Positions 53,036 through 61,699 of a stretch of 64,000 nucleotides of DNA are shown here, piece after piece. Source of the DNA: DASSUW01 sp963792385 (GTDB lineage Bacteria; Actinomycetota; Thermoleophilia; Solirubrobacterales; Solirubrobacteraceae); contig CAWBVZ010000004.1 of the NCBI GenBank assembly GCA_963792385.1, forward strand, positions 434,001 to 498,000, in the 5' to 3' direction. A program made the translations under genes and the position numbers. A model generated the notes under the pieces. That model searched no databases and had not been told where the DNA came from. It saw only the letters and a list, made by a program, of their open reading frames with translations. Every line of letters starts with the position of its first letter. The first letter of the stretch is position 1.

Positions 53036-53532
53036 CGCCCGAGCCTCCCGATCACGGTGCCGAGCGCGGCGCCGGCGGCGATGTCGGACGGGTAGTGCAC
53101 GCCGAGGTAGAGGCGCGAGAACGCCATCGCGGCCGCCCCGCCCACGAGCAGCGTCTGCGGCACCAGCTCGCCGAACGCCTGCACCGCTGCAAACGACGAC
53201 GTCGAGTGCGACGACGGGAACGAGAGGCCGGTCGGGGTCGCCATCAGGTGCGGCAGGTCCTCCACGACCGGGCGCGCGCGGCCGATCTTCATCTTGATCG
53301 AGGTCGAGAGCAGGTACGCGCTCCCGACGCACACGGTCGCGCGCAGCCAGGGCCCGCGCCGCCGGGGGTCGATGGCCGCGCCGGCCATCCCGCCGGCGAG
53401 CCACACCGCCGCGTGCTCGCCCAGCAGCGAATAGCGCCGCACCCAGCGGACGGTCTCCGGCGTGTGGGCGAGCGACCGCGCGCGCCGGTACAGCGCGAGG
53501 TCGAGCGCGTTGGCGGCGACACGAAGGTTCAA
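53032..53532 (-). CDS. PAP2-family membrane phosphatase
   Basis: 166 aa. The three PAP2 motifs are present: KMKIGRARP, then LSFPSSHSTSS, then SRLYLGVHYPSDIAAG. Three to four helices flank them. Family enzymes dephosphorylate lipid phosphates or undecaprenyl pyrophosphate at the outer face of the membrane. The TTG start at 53532 lies 7 bp after the stop of the small protein gene and has no clear ribosome-binding site. Overlaps ychF by 4 bp. Confidence 0.85.
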   Translation of the reverse strand: MNLRVAANALDLALYRRARSLAHTPETVRWVRRYSLLGEHAAVWLAGGMAGAAIDPRRRGPWLRATVCVGSAYLLSTSIKMKIGRARPVVEDLPHLMATPTGLSFPSSHSTSSFAAVQAFGELVPQTLLVGGAAAMAFSRLYLGVHYPSDIAAGAALGTVIGRLGR

Positions 53533-53539
53533 CTAGTCA

Positions 53540-53779
53540 CTAGAACCCGACGCGGTGCTCGCCGGACTCGACGCGCAGGTACGCGACCTGCGCCAGATCG
53601 ACCAGGACGGCACCGTCGGTCGCCTCGACCTCGTGCCAGCCTTCCTGCTTGTCCTGCAGCGCCTTACGCAGCGCGGCCAGCTGGTCGTCGGTAAGCCGGA
53701 GCGACAGCACCTGGCCACCGCCGTTGAAGCCGAGCGCGGCGCGGCGAGCGCTCGGCGGGGCCTTACTTGGATCACTCAT
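53540..53779 (-). CDS. Small conserved-looking protein, unknown
   Basis: 79 aa, soluble. After a polar start (SDPSKAPPSARRAALGFNGGG) it has LSLRLTDDQLAALRKALQ, then WHEVEATDGAVLVDLAQVAYLRV, suggestive of a small beta-alpha-beta fold. The ATG overlaps the epimerase stop by 4 bp. I do not recognise it; its fixed place between mce and the PAP2 gene is the only functional hint. Confidence 0.7.
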   Translation of the reverse strand: MSDPSKAPPSARRAALGFNGGGQVLSLRLTDDQLAALRKALQDKQEGWHEVEATDGAVLVDLAQVAYLRVESGEHRVGF

Positions 53780-54189
53780 GCATGCACCGCCGCAGGTTGG
53801 ACGAGCTCGGTCAGGACGCCGCCGGAGGCGGATGGGTGCAGGAACGCGACCTGCGAGCCGCGGATGCCGGCCCGCGGCGCCTCGTCGATCAACCGCAGTC
53901 CAGCGGCCCGCAGGCCGTCGAGAACCGCCGCTATGTCGTCGACGCGGTACGCGACGTGATGCAGGCCCGGACCCCGCTTGGCGAGGAACCGGCCGACCGG
54001 CGTGTCGCCGGAGAGCGGCGCCAGCAGCTCGACGTGACTGTCGCCGACGTCCAGCAGCGCGGCCTCCACGCCCTGCTCCGCGATCGTCTCGCGGTGCACC
54101 AGCGGCATGCCGTACGTGTCGCGATGAACGGCGATCGCGGCGTCGAGGTCGACGACCGCAATGCCGATGTGGTCGATGCTCCCGAACAC
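53776..54189 (-). CDS. mce: Methylmalonyl-CoA epimerase (VOC family)
   Basis: 137 aa with two VOC half-barrels. Metal ligands fit the epimerase: His in SIDHIGIAVVDLDAA, Glu in DSHVELLAPL, His in PGLHHVAYRVDD and Glu in VLTELVQPAA. It interconverts (R)- and (S)-methylmalonyl-CoA on the route from propionyl-CoA to succinyl-CoA. GTG 54189 starts it, with TACACT 7 nt upstream and no Shine-Dalgarno. First gene of a four-gene operon. Confidence 0.9.
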   Translation of the reverse strand: MFGSIDHIGIAVVDLDAAIAVHRDTYGMPLVHRETIAEQGVEAALLDVGDSHVELLAPLSGDTPVGRFLAKRGPGLHHVAYRVDDIAAVLDGLRAAGLRLIDEAPRAGIRGSQVAFLHPSASGGVLTELVQPAAVHA

Positions 54190-54196
54190 GACGGCG

Positions 54197-54206
54197 AGTG
54201 TACCCT
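54197..54206. promoter_or_regulatory. Shared bidirectional -10 (mce / lipid kinase)
   Basis: AGTGTACCCT reads TACCCT forward (8 nt before GTG 54215) and TACACT reverse (7 nt before GTG 54189), sharing the central TA. The geometry is identical to the site at 49914-49923. Confidence 0.5.
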
Positions 54207-54214
54207 CAGCGCTC

Positions 54215-55078
54215 GTGCGCATCGCCCTCGCCGCGAACCAGGGTTCCGGCGGCGGGCTCGACCCGGAGCCGCTGGCCACCGCGATGCGCGAGCACGGCGC
54301 ACACGTCGAAGTGTTCGACTGCGACGAGCCGAGTCTGGCGCGGATCGCCGCCTGGGAGCCCGAGCGGATCGCTGTCGCGGGCGGCGACGGGACGATCGGT
54401 CCGGTCGCCGGTCTGGCCGGCCGCCTGGACGTGCCCCTGGCGGTCATCGCGGCCGGCACCGCCAACGACTTCGGGCGCGTGCACGGCCTTCCGGACGACC
54501 TGCGGGAAGCGGCCGTGCTCGCCGCCGCCGGCACGGACACGCGCCCGCTCGAGCTCGGCCGGCTCGCCGACGGGCACCCGTTCGTGAACGTCGCCAGTGC
54601 CGGGCTGGCGACTGTTGCCGCACGCGCCGCGGAGCCGCTGAAGCCGCGCCTCGGGGCGCTCGCCTACGGCGTCGGCGCGATCCGCGCGGCGGCCGCCGCC
54701 GCGCCGCTGCGCGCGACGGTGCGGGTCGACGGCCGCTCCGCCTTCGCGGGAGAGTGCTGGCAGGCGATCGTCGCGGTCAGCGGCGCGTTCGGCGGCGGCT
54801 CGGGCATCGCCGAGGCCGACCCCGACGACGGCGCGCTCGACGTCGTCGTGCTCCCGGCCGGCTCGCGCATCGGCCTCGCTCGCCGCGCCTGGGGCCTGCG
54901 CGCGCAGACGATCGCGCAGCAACACGGCGTCGAGTACGCACGCGGGCGGGTGGTCGAGGTCGATCTCCCGCACGGAACCGAGCTCAACGTCGACGGCGAG
55001 GTCCGCCGCGGCGGCCTCGAGCGCGTGAGCGTGCAGCCGCGGGCGTTCAGGCTTGTGGTGCCGCCGGCGCGACCCTGA
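54215..55078 (+). CDS. Diacylglycerol kinase-family lipid kinase
   Basis: 287 aa. Catalytic DAGK domain: VAVAGGDGTIGPVAGLAG, the GTANDFGRVHGLP motif, then the second domain with GAFGGGSGIAEADPDDGALDVVVLP and HGTELNVDGE. These soluble or peripheral enzymes phosphorylate diacylglycerol or related lipids (DagK/YegS group). GTG start 25 bp from the divergent epimerase start. The last 32 bp overlap the convergent EAL-GGDEF gene. Confidence 0.9.
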   Translation: MRIALAANQGSGGGLDPEPLATAMREHGAHVEVFDCDEPSLARIAAWEPERIAVAGGDGTIGPVAGLAGRLDVPLAVIAAGTANDFGRVHGLPDDLREAAVLAAAGTDTRPLELGRLADGHPFVNVASAGLATVAARAAEPLKPRLGALAYGVGAIRAAAAAAPLRATVRVDGRSAFAGECWQAIVAVSGAFGGGSGIAEADPDDGALDVVVLPAGSRIGLARRAWGLRAQTIAQQHGVEYARGRVVEVDLPHGTELNVDGEVRRGGLERVSVQPRAFRLVVPPARP

Positions 55079-57209
55079 CGCCGTCGCGACCCTGCCGCTT
55101 GACCTCGTACAGCGCGGAGTCGGCGCGCGCCACCATGGCCTCGTCGGCTTCACCGCGGTCGGCGAGCGCGAGCCCGACCGACACCGTCGAGCCGAGCTTG
55201 TCGCGTGCCTGCGTCCGGAGCTGCCAGCCGACCTGCTCGGCCTGCGCCTCACCGTCGCACTCGAACACCAGCGCGAACTCGTCGCCGCCGATCCGGAACG
55301 CACGGCCGCCGCTGGGCACCGCCGCACGCAGGAGCCCGGCCATCGCGCGCAGGATGTCGTCGCCGGCCGCGTGCCCGCGCGTGTCGTTGATCTCCTTGAA
55401 GCCGTCGACGTCCGCGATCAGCAGCGCGCAGCGCGCGCCGGCCTGGCGCAGCGCCGGGAGCGCGTCGTAGAAGGTGGCGTGGTGGCCGAGGCCGGTGAGC
55501 GGGTCACGGGCGGCGCGGTCGCGCAGCTCGAGCACGGCCGCCGCCATCCGCAGGCCGCTCGCGGCCTGGAAGGCGAGCAGCTCCAGCAGCTCGACGTGCT
55601 CGGTCGAAAGGGTGCGCGGCGCGCGATCGGCCAGCACGAGGATCCCGAGCCGCTCGCCGGCGGCCGCCAGCGGGAGCACGACCATCGACGCGGCGCCCGC
55701 GTGGCGCAGAGGCTCATGGCCGGCGAACCCGCGGCCGGTGGCCTCGTTGACGGTGTAGGACGACGTGCCGTGGCTGACCCAGCTGGAGATCGCGGCCAGG
55801 TCGGGCACCCCGAGGTCGGCGAACACGACCCCGAACGAGCCTTCGGCGTGATGGGCGTAGAGGTCGCCGTGGCCGTCGTCGAGCGCCAGCATCGCGGACT
55901 CGAAGCCGGCGACGTCGAGCGCGGCGCGCACGGTCTCACGCACAAGGTCCTCGGGATCTTCGAGCGCCGCGAGCCGCGCGACCGCACGGGCCAGCCGTTG
56001 TGCCGGGGGCACCTCGAGCTCAGGGCCGCCGAGTTGCTCGATCCGGCGGGAGAGCAGGTCCGCGCAGCGCTCGAGCTCCCAGCGGGCGTCGCCGCCGAGC
56101 AGCGTCGGCGACTCGGCGTTGAGCACGCCGACCACGCGCTGGCCGGCGCGCAGCGGCAGGCACAGCTCGGCCACGACGGACGGGATCGAGGGAAGGAAGT
56201 CCGGATGTGCCGAGGTGTCGGACACCTCGGTCGCGACGCCGTCGCGGAACGTGCGGCCGATGATCCCGGCCGACGGCGGCATCCCGTCATAGATCTGCCA
56301 GTAGCCACGCACGGCCTGGCAGCGCAGGCGGCCGCCCTGCTCCAGGTACACGCTCGGCAGCAGCCCGGTCCGAGCCAGGTGCTCGACCACGACCGTGGAA
56401 GCGTCGCGCACGGTCGGCGCAGAGGCGATCGCGCGCTCGAGGCGCCCGCCCGCCGGCACCGCGACGAGCGGCACGCGGCGGTTGTCGTTCGGCTCCGCCG
56501 GCCACGCTTCACCCGGGCGGCCGAACAGCCAGCCCTGGCCGAAGTCGACTTCGGCGGCGCGCAGCACCTCGAGTTCCTCCGGCCGCTCCACGCCTTCGGC
56601 CACGACGCGGGCGCCGACCTCGCGGGCGAACGCGACGGTCGCACGCAGCACGGCCTGGCGGGAGGGGTCGAGATCGACGTTGGTGACCATCCGGCGGCAC
56701 AGCTTCAGAAAGTCGGGGCGGATCTCTGCCACGTACTCGAGCGACGTGAAGCCGGCGCCCGCGTCATCGACGGCCACCAACGCGCCGCGAGCGATCCACG
56801 GGCGGAGGCGCTCCTGGATGCGACGAATGTCCTGGACGGCGTCCTGCTCGGTCAGCTCGATCACGAGCCGCGAGGGCAGCCGGCCGGCGAGCCGGGCGAG
56901 TCCTGGGTGCCCGAGCGCGTCGGGTGCAACGTTGACGAACAGCAGCCGGCCCGCAGGCGGCTTGCCGGCCTCAGCCATCGCGGCCCAGCAGGCGACCTCG
57001 ATGTCGTCGCGCAGGCCAGAGCGAGCGGCGGCGGCGAGCGTGACGTCAGGCGGGAGGGCAACCAGCCCGGGCGGGCTGGGGAAGCGGGCCAGGCCCTCGT
57101 AGCCAACCGGCTGAAGGTCGCTCAGGCGGACGATCGGCTGAAACACGGCACGGATCGCACCGGGCTCCAGTAGCCCGCGAAAGTCATCAGCTCGATCCAG
57201 CTGCCCCAT
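55047..57209 (-). CDS. EAL-GAF-GAF-GGDEF cyclic-di-GMP protein
   Basis: 720 aa soluble. Order: EAL (about 10-245), two GAF-like sensor domains (about 250-560), GGDEF (about 570-715). The EAL part keeps the catalytic Glu in GYEGLARF, Asn in FVNVAP, IELTEQD, Asp pair in VAVDDAGAGFTSL, Lys in DFLKL and VVAEGVER, so activity is possible. The GGDEF has RDPLTGLGHH, DVDGFKEINDTRGH and an intact RIGGDEF (about 640), without an upstream RxxD. Both making and breaking c-di-GMP are possible. ATG 57209 follows the ftsH-like stop by 51 bp. Confidence 0.88.
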   Translation of the reverse strand: MGQLDRADDFRGLLEPGAIRAVFQPIVRLSDLQPVGYEGLARFPSPPGLVALPPDVTLAAAARSGLRDDIEVACWAAMAEAGKPPAGRLLFVNVAPDALGHPGLARLAGRLPSRLVIELTEQDAVQDIRRIQERLRPWIARGALVAVDDAGAGFTSLEYVAEIRPDFLKLCRRMVTNVDLDPSRQAVLRATVAFAREVGARVVAEGVERPEELEVLRAAEVDFGQGWLFGRPGEAWPAEPNDNRRVPLVAVPAGGRLERAIASAPTVRDASTVVVEHLARTGLLPSVYLEQGGRLRCQAVRGYWQIYDGMPPSAGIIGRTFRDGVATEVSDTSAHPDFLPSIPSVVAELCLPLRAGQRVVGVLNAESPTLLGGDARWELERCADLLSRRIEQLGGPELEVPPAQRLARAVARLAALEDPEDLVRETVRAALDVAGFESAMLALDDGHGDLYAHHAEGSFGVVFADLGVPDLAAISSWVSHGTSSYTVNEATGRGFAGHEPLRHAGAASMVVLPLAAAGERLGILVLADRAPRTLSTEHVELLELLAFQAASGLRMAAAVLELRDRAARDPLTGLGHHATFYDALPALRQAGARCALLIADVDGFKEINDTRGHAAGDDILRAMAGLLRAAVPSGGRAFRIGGDEFALVFECDGEAQAEQVGWQLRTQARDKLGSTVSVGLALADRGEADEAMVARADSALYEVKRQGRDGVRVAPAAPQA

Positions 57210-57244
57210 CGTTCGGAGAATCGGCCTCGCGGCGCCGCGACTTG

Positions 57245-57261
57245 AGCGCTCAGCGAGCGCT
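57245..57261 (-). terminator. Hairpin after ftsH-like gene (weak)
   Basis: AGCGCTC-AGC-GAGCGCT, a perfect 7-bp stem, abuts the ftsH-like stop codon. No T-run follows, so intrinsic termination is uncertain; it may also shield the 3' end. Confidence 0.35.
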
Positions 57262-58832
57262 TAGAGCTTCGGACGAGCGGCGACGACACGCAGGCTCTGG
57301 CCGGGCATGCGATGCAGCCGCGGCACGCCCTCCATGATGATGTCGATGTCGGCGCGCTCGAGCACCTCGTTACGCAGGAGCGCGTGGGCGAGCCGATCGA
57401 GCTTTTCGCGGTGCTCGTTGATGATGCGGACCGCGCCGCGCATCGCCTCGTCGGCGAGGTGCTGCTGCTCCTCGTCGCGCAGCTGACGGGTGCGCTCGGA
57501 CACCGCGCCACCCTCCGCCGACACCGTGCGCGAGGTGATCGAGGTGCCCATCGCATACTCGTGCACCATCGACCGCGAGATCTCTGCGACGCGCCTCAGG
57601 TCGTCGGACGCGCCGGTGGTGACGGCGCCGAACACGATCTCCTCCGCCGCGCGCCCACCGAGCAGCATCGTCATCGAGTCGAGCAGCTCCTCGCGCGTCT
57701 TGAGGTAGCGGTCCTCCTCGGGCAGGTTGAGCGTGTAGCCGAGCGCGCGGCCGCGCGGCACGATCGAGATCTTGTGCACGCGATCGACCCCGGGCATCAG
57801 CTCTGCGCACAGGGCGTGGCCGGCCTCGTGGAAGGCCACGACGCGCCGCTCGTGGTCGTTGAGGGTCCGGCGCGACTGCATGCCGGCGACCACGCGCTCG
57901 AACGCGCCGTCGAAGTCGGCCTGCTCGACGCGGTCGCGGCGCTCACGCGCGGCGAAGATCGCGGCCTCGTTGCAGAGATTGGCGAGGTCGGCGCCCGTCA
58001 GGCCGGCGGTCTGACGCGCGATCAGCTCGAGGTCGACGCCGCTGCCCAGCGGCTTGTTGCGGCTGTGGACCTTCAGGATCGCCTCACGGCCGGTGACGTC
58101 GGGCGGCGAGACGAAGATCTGGCGGTCGAAGCGTCCGGGGCGCAAGAGCGCCGCATCGAGCTTCTCGAGCAGGTTCGAGGCGGCGATCACCACGAGGTCG
58201 CCGGTGCTGTTGAAGCCGTCCATCTCGACGAGCAGCTGGTTGAGCGTCTGCTCGCGCTCGGAGTTGTTGTCGGCGCCGCGCTCGCCGCCGACCGCGTCGA
58301 TCTCGTCGATGAAGATCACGGCCGGACGGTTGGCGCGCGCCTCGGCGAACAGGCGCCGGATGCGGGCGGCGCCGAGCCCGGCGAACATCTCAACAAACGC
58401 GGCGGCCGACTGCGAGAAGAACTCGGCGCCGGACTCCTTTGCGACCGCCTTGGCGAGCAGCGTCTTGCCGGTTCCGGGCGGCCCGTGGAGCAGGATGCCC
58501 TTGGGGACCGTCGCGCCAAGCGCGTGGAAGCGCGCGGGCTCGCGCAGGAACTCGATCACCTCGGCGAGCTCCGCCTTCGCCTCGTCGGCACCGGCCACGT
58601 CGTCCCATCCGACCGCGGACTTGGCGTCCGGCTTGATCTGCTGCGGCTTGGTCCGCGGCATCAGCTTGAGCGTCCTCCAGAGGACGAAGCAGATCAGCGC
58701 CATGAAGATGATCGGCGACCACGTGAGCACGTCGGCCTCGACCCGATTCCACACCGACGGACCAGGCGGCGCCGGTGCGACCTCGATCGTCACCGCCTGC
58801 TTCGCATCGCGCCCGTGCGTATCGATCCGCAT
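57261..58832 (-). CDS. ftsH: FtsH-like AAA membrane protease, single-TM form
   Basis: 523 aa, shorter than typical FtsH (600 or more) because the periplasmic domain and first helix are missing; one TM remains (about 38-56, SPIIFMALICFVLW). AAA core: GPPGTGKTLLAKA (about 116), Walker B IFIDEIDAVG, pore loop MFAGLGAARIRR (usually FVG), RPGRFDRQIF. The zinc protease site is FHEAGHALCAEL (about 337). It should extract and degrade membrane and misfolded proteins. CATACT lies 7 nt before ATG 58832. Confidence 0.9.
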   Translation of the reverse strand: MRIDTHGRDAKQAVTIEVAPAPPGPSVWNRVEADVLTWSPIIFMALICFVLWRTLKLMPRTKPQQIKPDAKSAVGWDDVAGADEAKAELAEVIEFLREPARFHALGATVPKGILLHGPPGTGKTLLAKAVAKESGAEFFSQSAAAFVEMFAGLGAARIRRLFAEARANRPAVIFIDEIDAVGGERGADNNSEREQTLNQLLVEMDGFNSTGDLVVIAASNLLEKLDAALLRPGRFDRQIFVSPPDVTGREAILKVHSRNKPLGSGVDLELIARQTAGLTGADLANLCNEAAIFAARERRDRVEQADFDGAFERVVAGMQSRRTLNDHERRVVAFHEAGHALCAELMPGVDRVHKISIVPRGRALGYTLNLPEEDRYLKTREELLDSMTMLLGGRAAEEIVFGAVTTGASDDLRRVAEISRSMVHEYAMGTSITSRTVSAEGGAVSERTRQLRDEEQQHLADEAMRGAVRIINEHREKLDRLAHALLRNEVLERADIDIIMEGVPRLHRMPGQSLRVVAARPKL

Positions 58833-58866
58833 TGGCGCAAGTATGCCCCCAGCCCGTTGAATCGAA

Positions 58867-58896
58867 CTGGGGTCTGGACCCTATTTGGCCCGAACC
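58867..58896. repeat. Single REP-like palindrome
   Basis: CTGGGGTCTGGACCCTATTT plus a following TTGGCCCGAACCCTAAAC resembles the unit of the array at 63199-63319 (CTGGGGGTCTGACCCCTGTTTGG). It fills most of the 64 bp between the DUF1385 and ftsH-like genes. Confidence 0.4.
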
Positions 58897-59691
58897 CTAA
58901 ACGGACGGTGGGGGCTCGACGCGAAGGATCTCCGCAAGCGCCGCGCGGCCGACTTCGAGCTGCCGTTCGTCGGGCTCGCGCGTGCCGATCAGGCGCTGCA
59001 GCTCGAAGCCCGGGCGGCGCAGGGCGCGCGCCAGCGGCGACGCCGCGTTGCGCTCGCACCACGAGAACACCTCGACCGCCGCGGCGGTCGAAGCGACGGC
59101 CACGCCGGCGCCCGCGACCGGGCCGGGGCGCTCGAGCACGCGGCGCACGAGCAGCGCGCCCGCGAGGTTCGAGGCCAGCAGCGGCGTGACGAGGTGGGAA
59201 CCGCAGCGGTCGTGCTCCTTGGCGGTATCAGCGGCGTCCTTGTCGGCCTCGTACGCGGCGATCGCCTTGTGCTCGACGCCGTGGTAGGCGGCCAGCTCGC
59301 CACCGCGCAGGGCGAGCACGGCCGGCGCGAGCGAGAGCATCGCGGCTGCGGCTTCGCCGGACGCGCCGCGCACGCGCCGGCGGAGCACCGCGCCGGCGAG
59401 CGAGGCACCGGCGGCGACGCCGAGGATGCCGGGTGACTCGAACGGCAGTCGCGCTTCCGGCAGCGCCCGCTTGACGAGCGGGATCACGGCGAACGCCTCG
59501 CCGAGCCGGATCACGCCGCGCACCCCGGGCACGTTGTCGGCCCCGCGCACACGCGGCTTGCGGCCGGAGGCGGTGACGATCGCGCCGGCGTCGTTACGCA
59601 CCGAGGCGGCCCAGTGCGTCGGCCCGTGCACGAGCAGGCCGTTGCGCAGCGCCATCCCGCCGAGCCGGAGCTTTCCCTCGGGCGTACTCAT
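58897..59691 (-). CDS. DUF1385 (YqhQ-like) membrane protein
   Basis: 264 aa. DUF1385 features: GGMALRNGLLVHGPTHWAASVR at the start, RKPRVRGADNVPGVRG, the conserved GVEHKAIAAYE and DRCGSHLVTPLL, then hydrophobic segments. The family is membrane-associated in Gram-positives and often lies near peptidase or prfA-region genes; the molecular role is unknown. ATG 59691 overlaps the M20 peptidase stop by 4 bp. Confidence 0.82.
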   Translation of the reverse strand: MSTPEGKLRLGGMALRNGLLVHGPTHWAASVRNDAGAIVTASGRKPRVRGADNVPGVRGVIRLGEAFAVIPLVKRALPEARLPFESPGILGVAAGASLAGAVLRRRVRGASGEAAAAMLSLAPAVLALRGGELAAYHGVEHKAIAAYEADKDAADTAKEHDRCGSHLVTPLLASNLAGALLVRRVLERPGPVAGAGVAVASTAAAVEVFSWCERNAASPLARALRRPGFELQRLIGTREPDERQLEVGRAALAEILRVEPPPSV

Positions 59692-60995
59692 CCCAGCAAC
59701 CTCCGTGGCAGTTCGGTGAAGAACGAAGCGGCGAAGCCGAGGTCGCGCAGGTCGATCCGCTCGTCGTTCGAGTGGATCAGCGGCCATGTGTCGTACAGGC
59801 TCTGGTGGCGCTGCGGGAAGAAGCCGTAGGCGACGCAGTCCGGGAACGCCGCCCGGAACCAACGCGAGTCGGTGAAGGCGGGGAGCACGATCGGCACCGT
59901 CTCGGCGCCCGGCTCGCTCTCGACCACCCAGTCGCGGATCGCGTCCATCAGCGGGGACTCGATCGCCGACCGGTTGCCGATCACCTCCTCCACGAACGAA
60001 ATCTCGAGGCCGTCGCGGTCGTCCACGACCTCGTGCACACGCCGCATCGTGGCCTCGCCGTCCATGCCGGGCGGCACGCGGCAGTCGACGAGCAGGTCGG
60101 CACGAGCGGGGATGACGTTGATCTTCTCGGAGGCGGAGATGCGGGTGGGCACGGCGGTGACGCCCAACATGGGCTCGACCATCGTGGCCAGCCGCGGCTC
60201 GACGGCGCGCACGCGCGCCAGCGCCGCCTTGGGATCGGCGGAGTCCTCGCCGAGCGCCTCGAGCAGCGCCCGCGCCTCGACCACGACGTCGAAGTCCGGC
60301 CGGCGCTCACCCAGCCGCGTGATCACCGGCGCCAGCTTGAGCAGCGCGTTGTCGCCGGTGCCCGGCACCGAGGCGTGGCCGGCCACGCCGCGGGCTCGCA
60401 CGCGGAAACGGAACGTGCCCTTCTCGGCGCAGCAGACGCCATACAGCCGCCGGTCGCCGTACGGCATCACGGTCCCGGCGCCCTCGTTGAGCAGCCAGTC
60501 CACGCGCGCCGCGTCCGGCCGCTGCTCCGTGAGCCATTGCGCGCCGAGGTAGCCGCCGACCTCCTCGTCGACGACCGAGATCACCTTCAGCGCGCCGCGC
60601 GCCGGCCGCCATCCGCTGCGCGCGAGCGTGACCGCCGCGACGGCCTCCGCAGCGGTCTGCGACTTCATGTCGAGCGCGCCGCGGCCCCAGAGGAAGCCGT
60701 CGTGGACGTCGCCCGACCACGGGTCGTGCGTCCAGTCGTCGGGGTCGGCGAGCACCGTGTCCACGTGCGACAGGTAGCCCAGCACAGGCCCGGCTTCGTC
60801 CCCCTCGAGCGTGGCGACGAGGTTCGGACGGTCCGCCTCGCCGCCCATCAACTCGACCTCGAGGCCCGCGTCGCGCAGGTAGCCCGCGAGCCACTCCTGG
60901 CAGGCACGCTCATCGCCCGGCGGGTTGACCGTGTTGAAGCGGATCAGCTGCGACAGGACGTCGGCGGTCTCCTGCTGGAACGCGTCGCCTCCCAT
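59688..60995 (-). CDS. M20-family metallopeptidase/deacylase
   Basis: 435 aa. Metal-binding sites: GYLSHVDTVLADP (His/Asp), WGRGALDMKSQTAA (bridging Asp), SVVDEEVGG (catalytic Glu plus Glu ligand), LLNEGAG, and a late YDTWPLIHSNDERIDL (His). The dimerization domain sits between. The ArgE/DapE/CPG2-like group removes acyl groups from amino acids or cleaves dipeptides; the substrate is unresolved. ATG 60995 has TAGGAT 7 nt upstream without a ribosome-binding site. Confidence 0.9.
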   Translation of the reverse strand: MGGDAFQQETADVLSQLIRFNTVNPPGDERACQEWLAGYLRDAGLEVELMGGEADRPNLVATLEGDEAGPVLGYLSHVDTVLADPDDWTHDPWSGDVHDGFLWGRGALDMKSQTAAEAVAAVTLARSGWRPARGALKVISVVDEEVGGYLGAQWLTEQRPDAARVDWLLNEGAGTVMPYGDRRLYGVCCAEKGTFRFRVRARGVAGHASVPGTGDNALLKLAPVITRLGERRPDFDVVVEARALLEALGEDSADPKAALARVRAVEPRLATMVEPMLGVTAVPTRISASEKINVIPARADLLVDCRVPPGMDGEATMRRVHEVVDDRDGLEISFVEEVIGNRSAIESPLMDAIRDWVVESEPGAETVPIVLPAFTDSRWFRAAFPDCVAYGFFPQRHQSLYDTWPLIHSNDERIDLRDLGFAASFFTELPRRLLG

Positions 60996-61002
60996 CCCGA
61001 CG

Positions 61003-61008
61003 ATCCTA
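61003..61008 (-). promoter_or_regulatory. -10 box of leaderless M20 peptidase promoter
   Basis: TAGGAT on the reverse strand, 7 nt before ATG 60995. It sits in the 25-bp gap after the TetR gene, so the peptidase operon has its own start. Confidence 0.5.
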
Positions 61009-61020
61009 GTGAAGCCGGAA

Positions 61021-61686
61021 TCAGCGACCGGCGGCAAGGCTGTCGAGCCGATCGCGGACCGCGCGCCGCGCGCGGTCGAAGAGCGCCTCGTCACCGTCGA
61101 ACTGGTAGCCGACGTTCGGCGCCGCGCAGAGCGCGTCGAGCTCGAACGCGACCTGCTGCGGGTCGGCGGTCGCGTCGAGGTGGCCGGCGCGCTGCGCTGC
61201 GCGCACCATGTCGGTGACCAGCTTCGACCAGCTCCCGAACTCGTCGAGGATCGCGTCGCGCACCGGGCCGGGCCGGCGGCTGTCGTACTCGGACCTGACG
61301 GCGTCGAAGAAGCACCCGCCGGCGAACACGCCGCGGCGCAGGTAGTCGAGCTTCGCCTCGATCAGCGTCGCCAGCCGTGGCAGGCCGGGCTCGGCCGCGC
61401 GGGCGGGGTCGACGACCTCCGCGATGAAGATCTCGCGTGCCGCGGCGATCGTGGCGAGCTGGAGATCCTCCTTGGAGCCGAAGTGGGCGAACAGCCCGCT
61501 CTTGCTCATGTTCAGCTCGGTGGCGAGCCGGCCGATCGTCAGGCCCTCGAGGCCCTCGACGGAGGCGAGGTCGACCGCGGTCGCGAGGATCGACTCGCGC
61601 GTGCGCCGCCCGCGCTCGCGGCGGCCGTCGAGACGGCCGGCGGGCTCAGCGGTCGGGGCGCTCTCGCGAGTCGTTGCGTCGGGCAC
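61021..61686 (-). CDS. TetR-family repressor of the adjacent MFS pump
   Basis: 221 aa. HTH at about 28-75: TRESILATAVDLASVEGLEGLTIGRLATELNMSKSGLFAHFGSKEDL (quoted here in short pieces in the protein). The C-terminal ligand domain is of the TetR_C_6/YcdC-like type: RRGVFAGGCFFDAVRSEYDSRPG region. GTG 61686 has TACTTT 7 nt upstream. Divergent from the MFS pump; two operator-like palindromes lie between. Confidence 0.88.
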   Translation of the reverse strand: MPDATTRESAPTAEPAGRLDGRRERGRRTRESILATAVDLASVEGLEGLTIGRLATELNMSKSGLFAHFGSKEDLQLATIAAAREIFIAEVVDPARAAEPGLPRLATLIEAKLDYLRRGVFAGGCFFDAVRSEYDSRRPGPVRDAILDEFGSWSKLVTDMVRAAQRAGHLDATADPQQVAFELDALCAAPNVGYQFDGDEALFDRARRAVRDRLDSLAAGR

Positions 61687-61693
61687 GGCGAGA

Positions 61694-61699
61694 AAAGTA
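61694..61699 (-). promoter_or_regulatory. -10 box of leaderless TetR promoter
   Basis: TACTTT on the reverse strand, 7 nt before GTG 61686, directly abutting the first operator. Confidence 0.5.
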
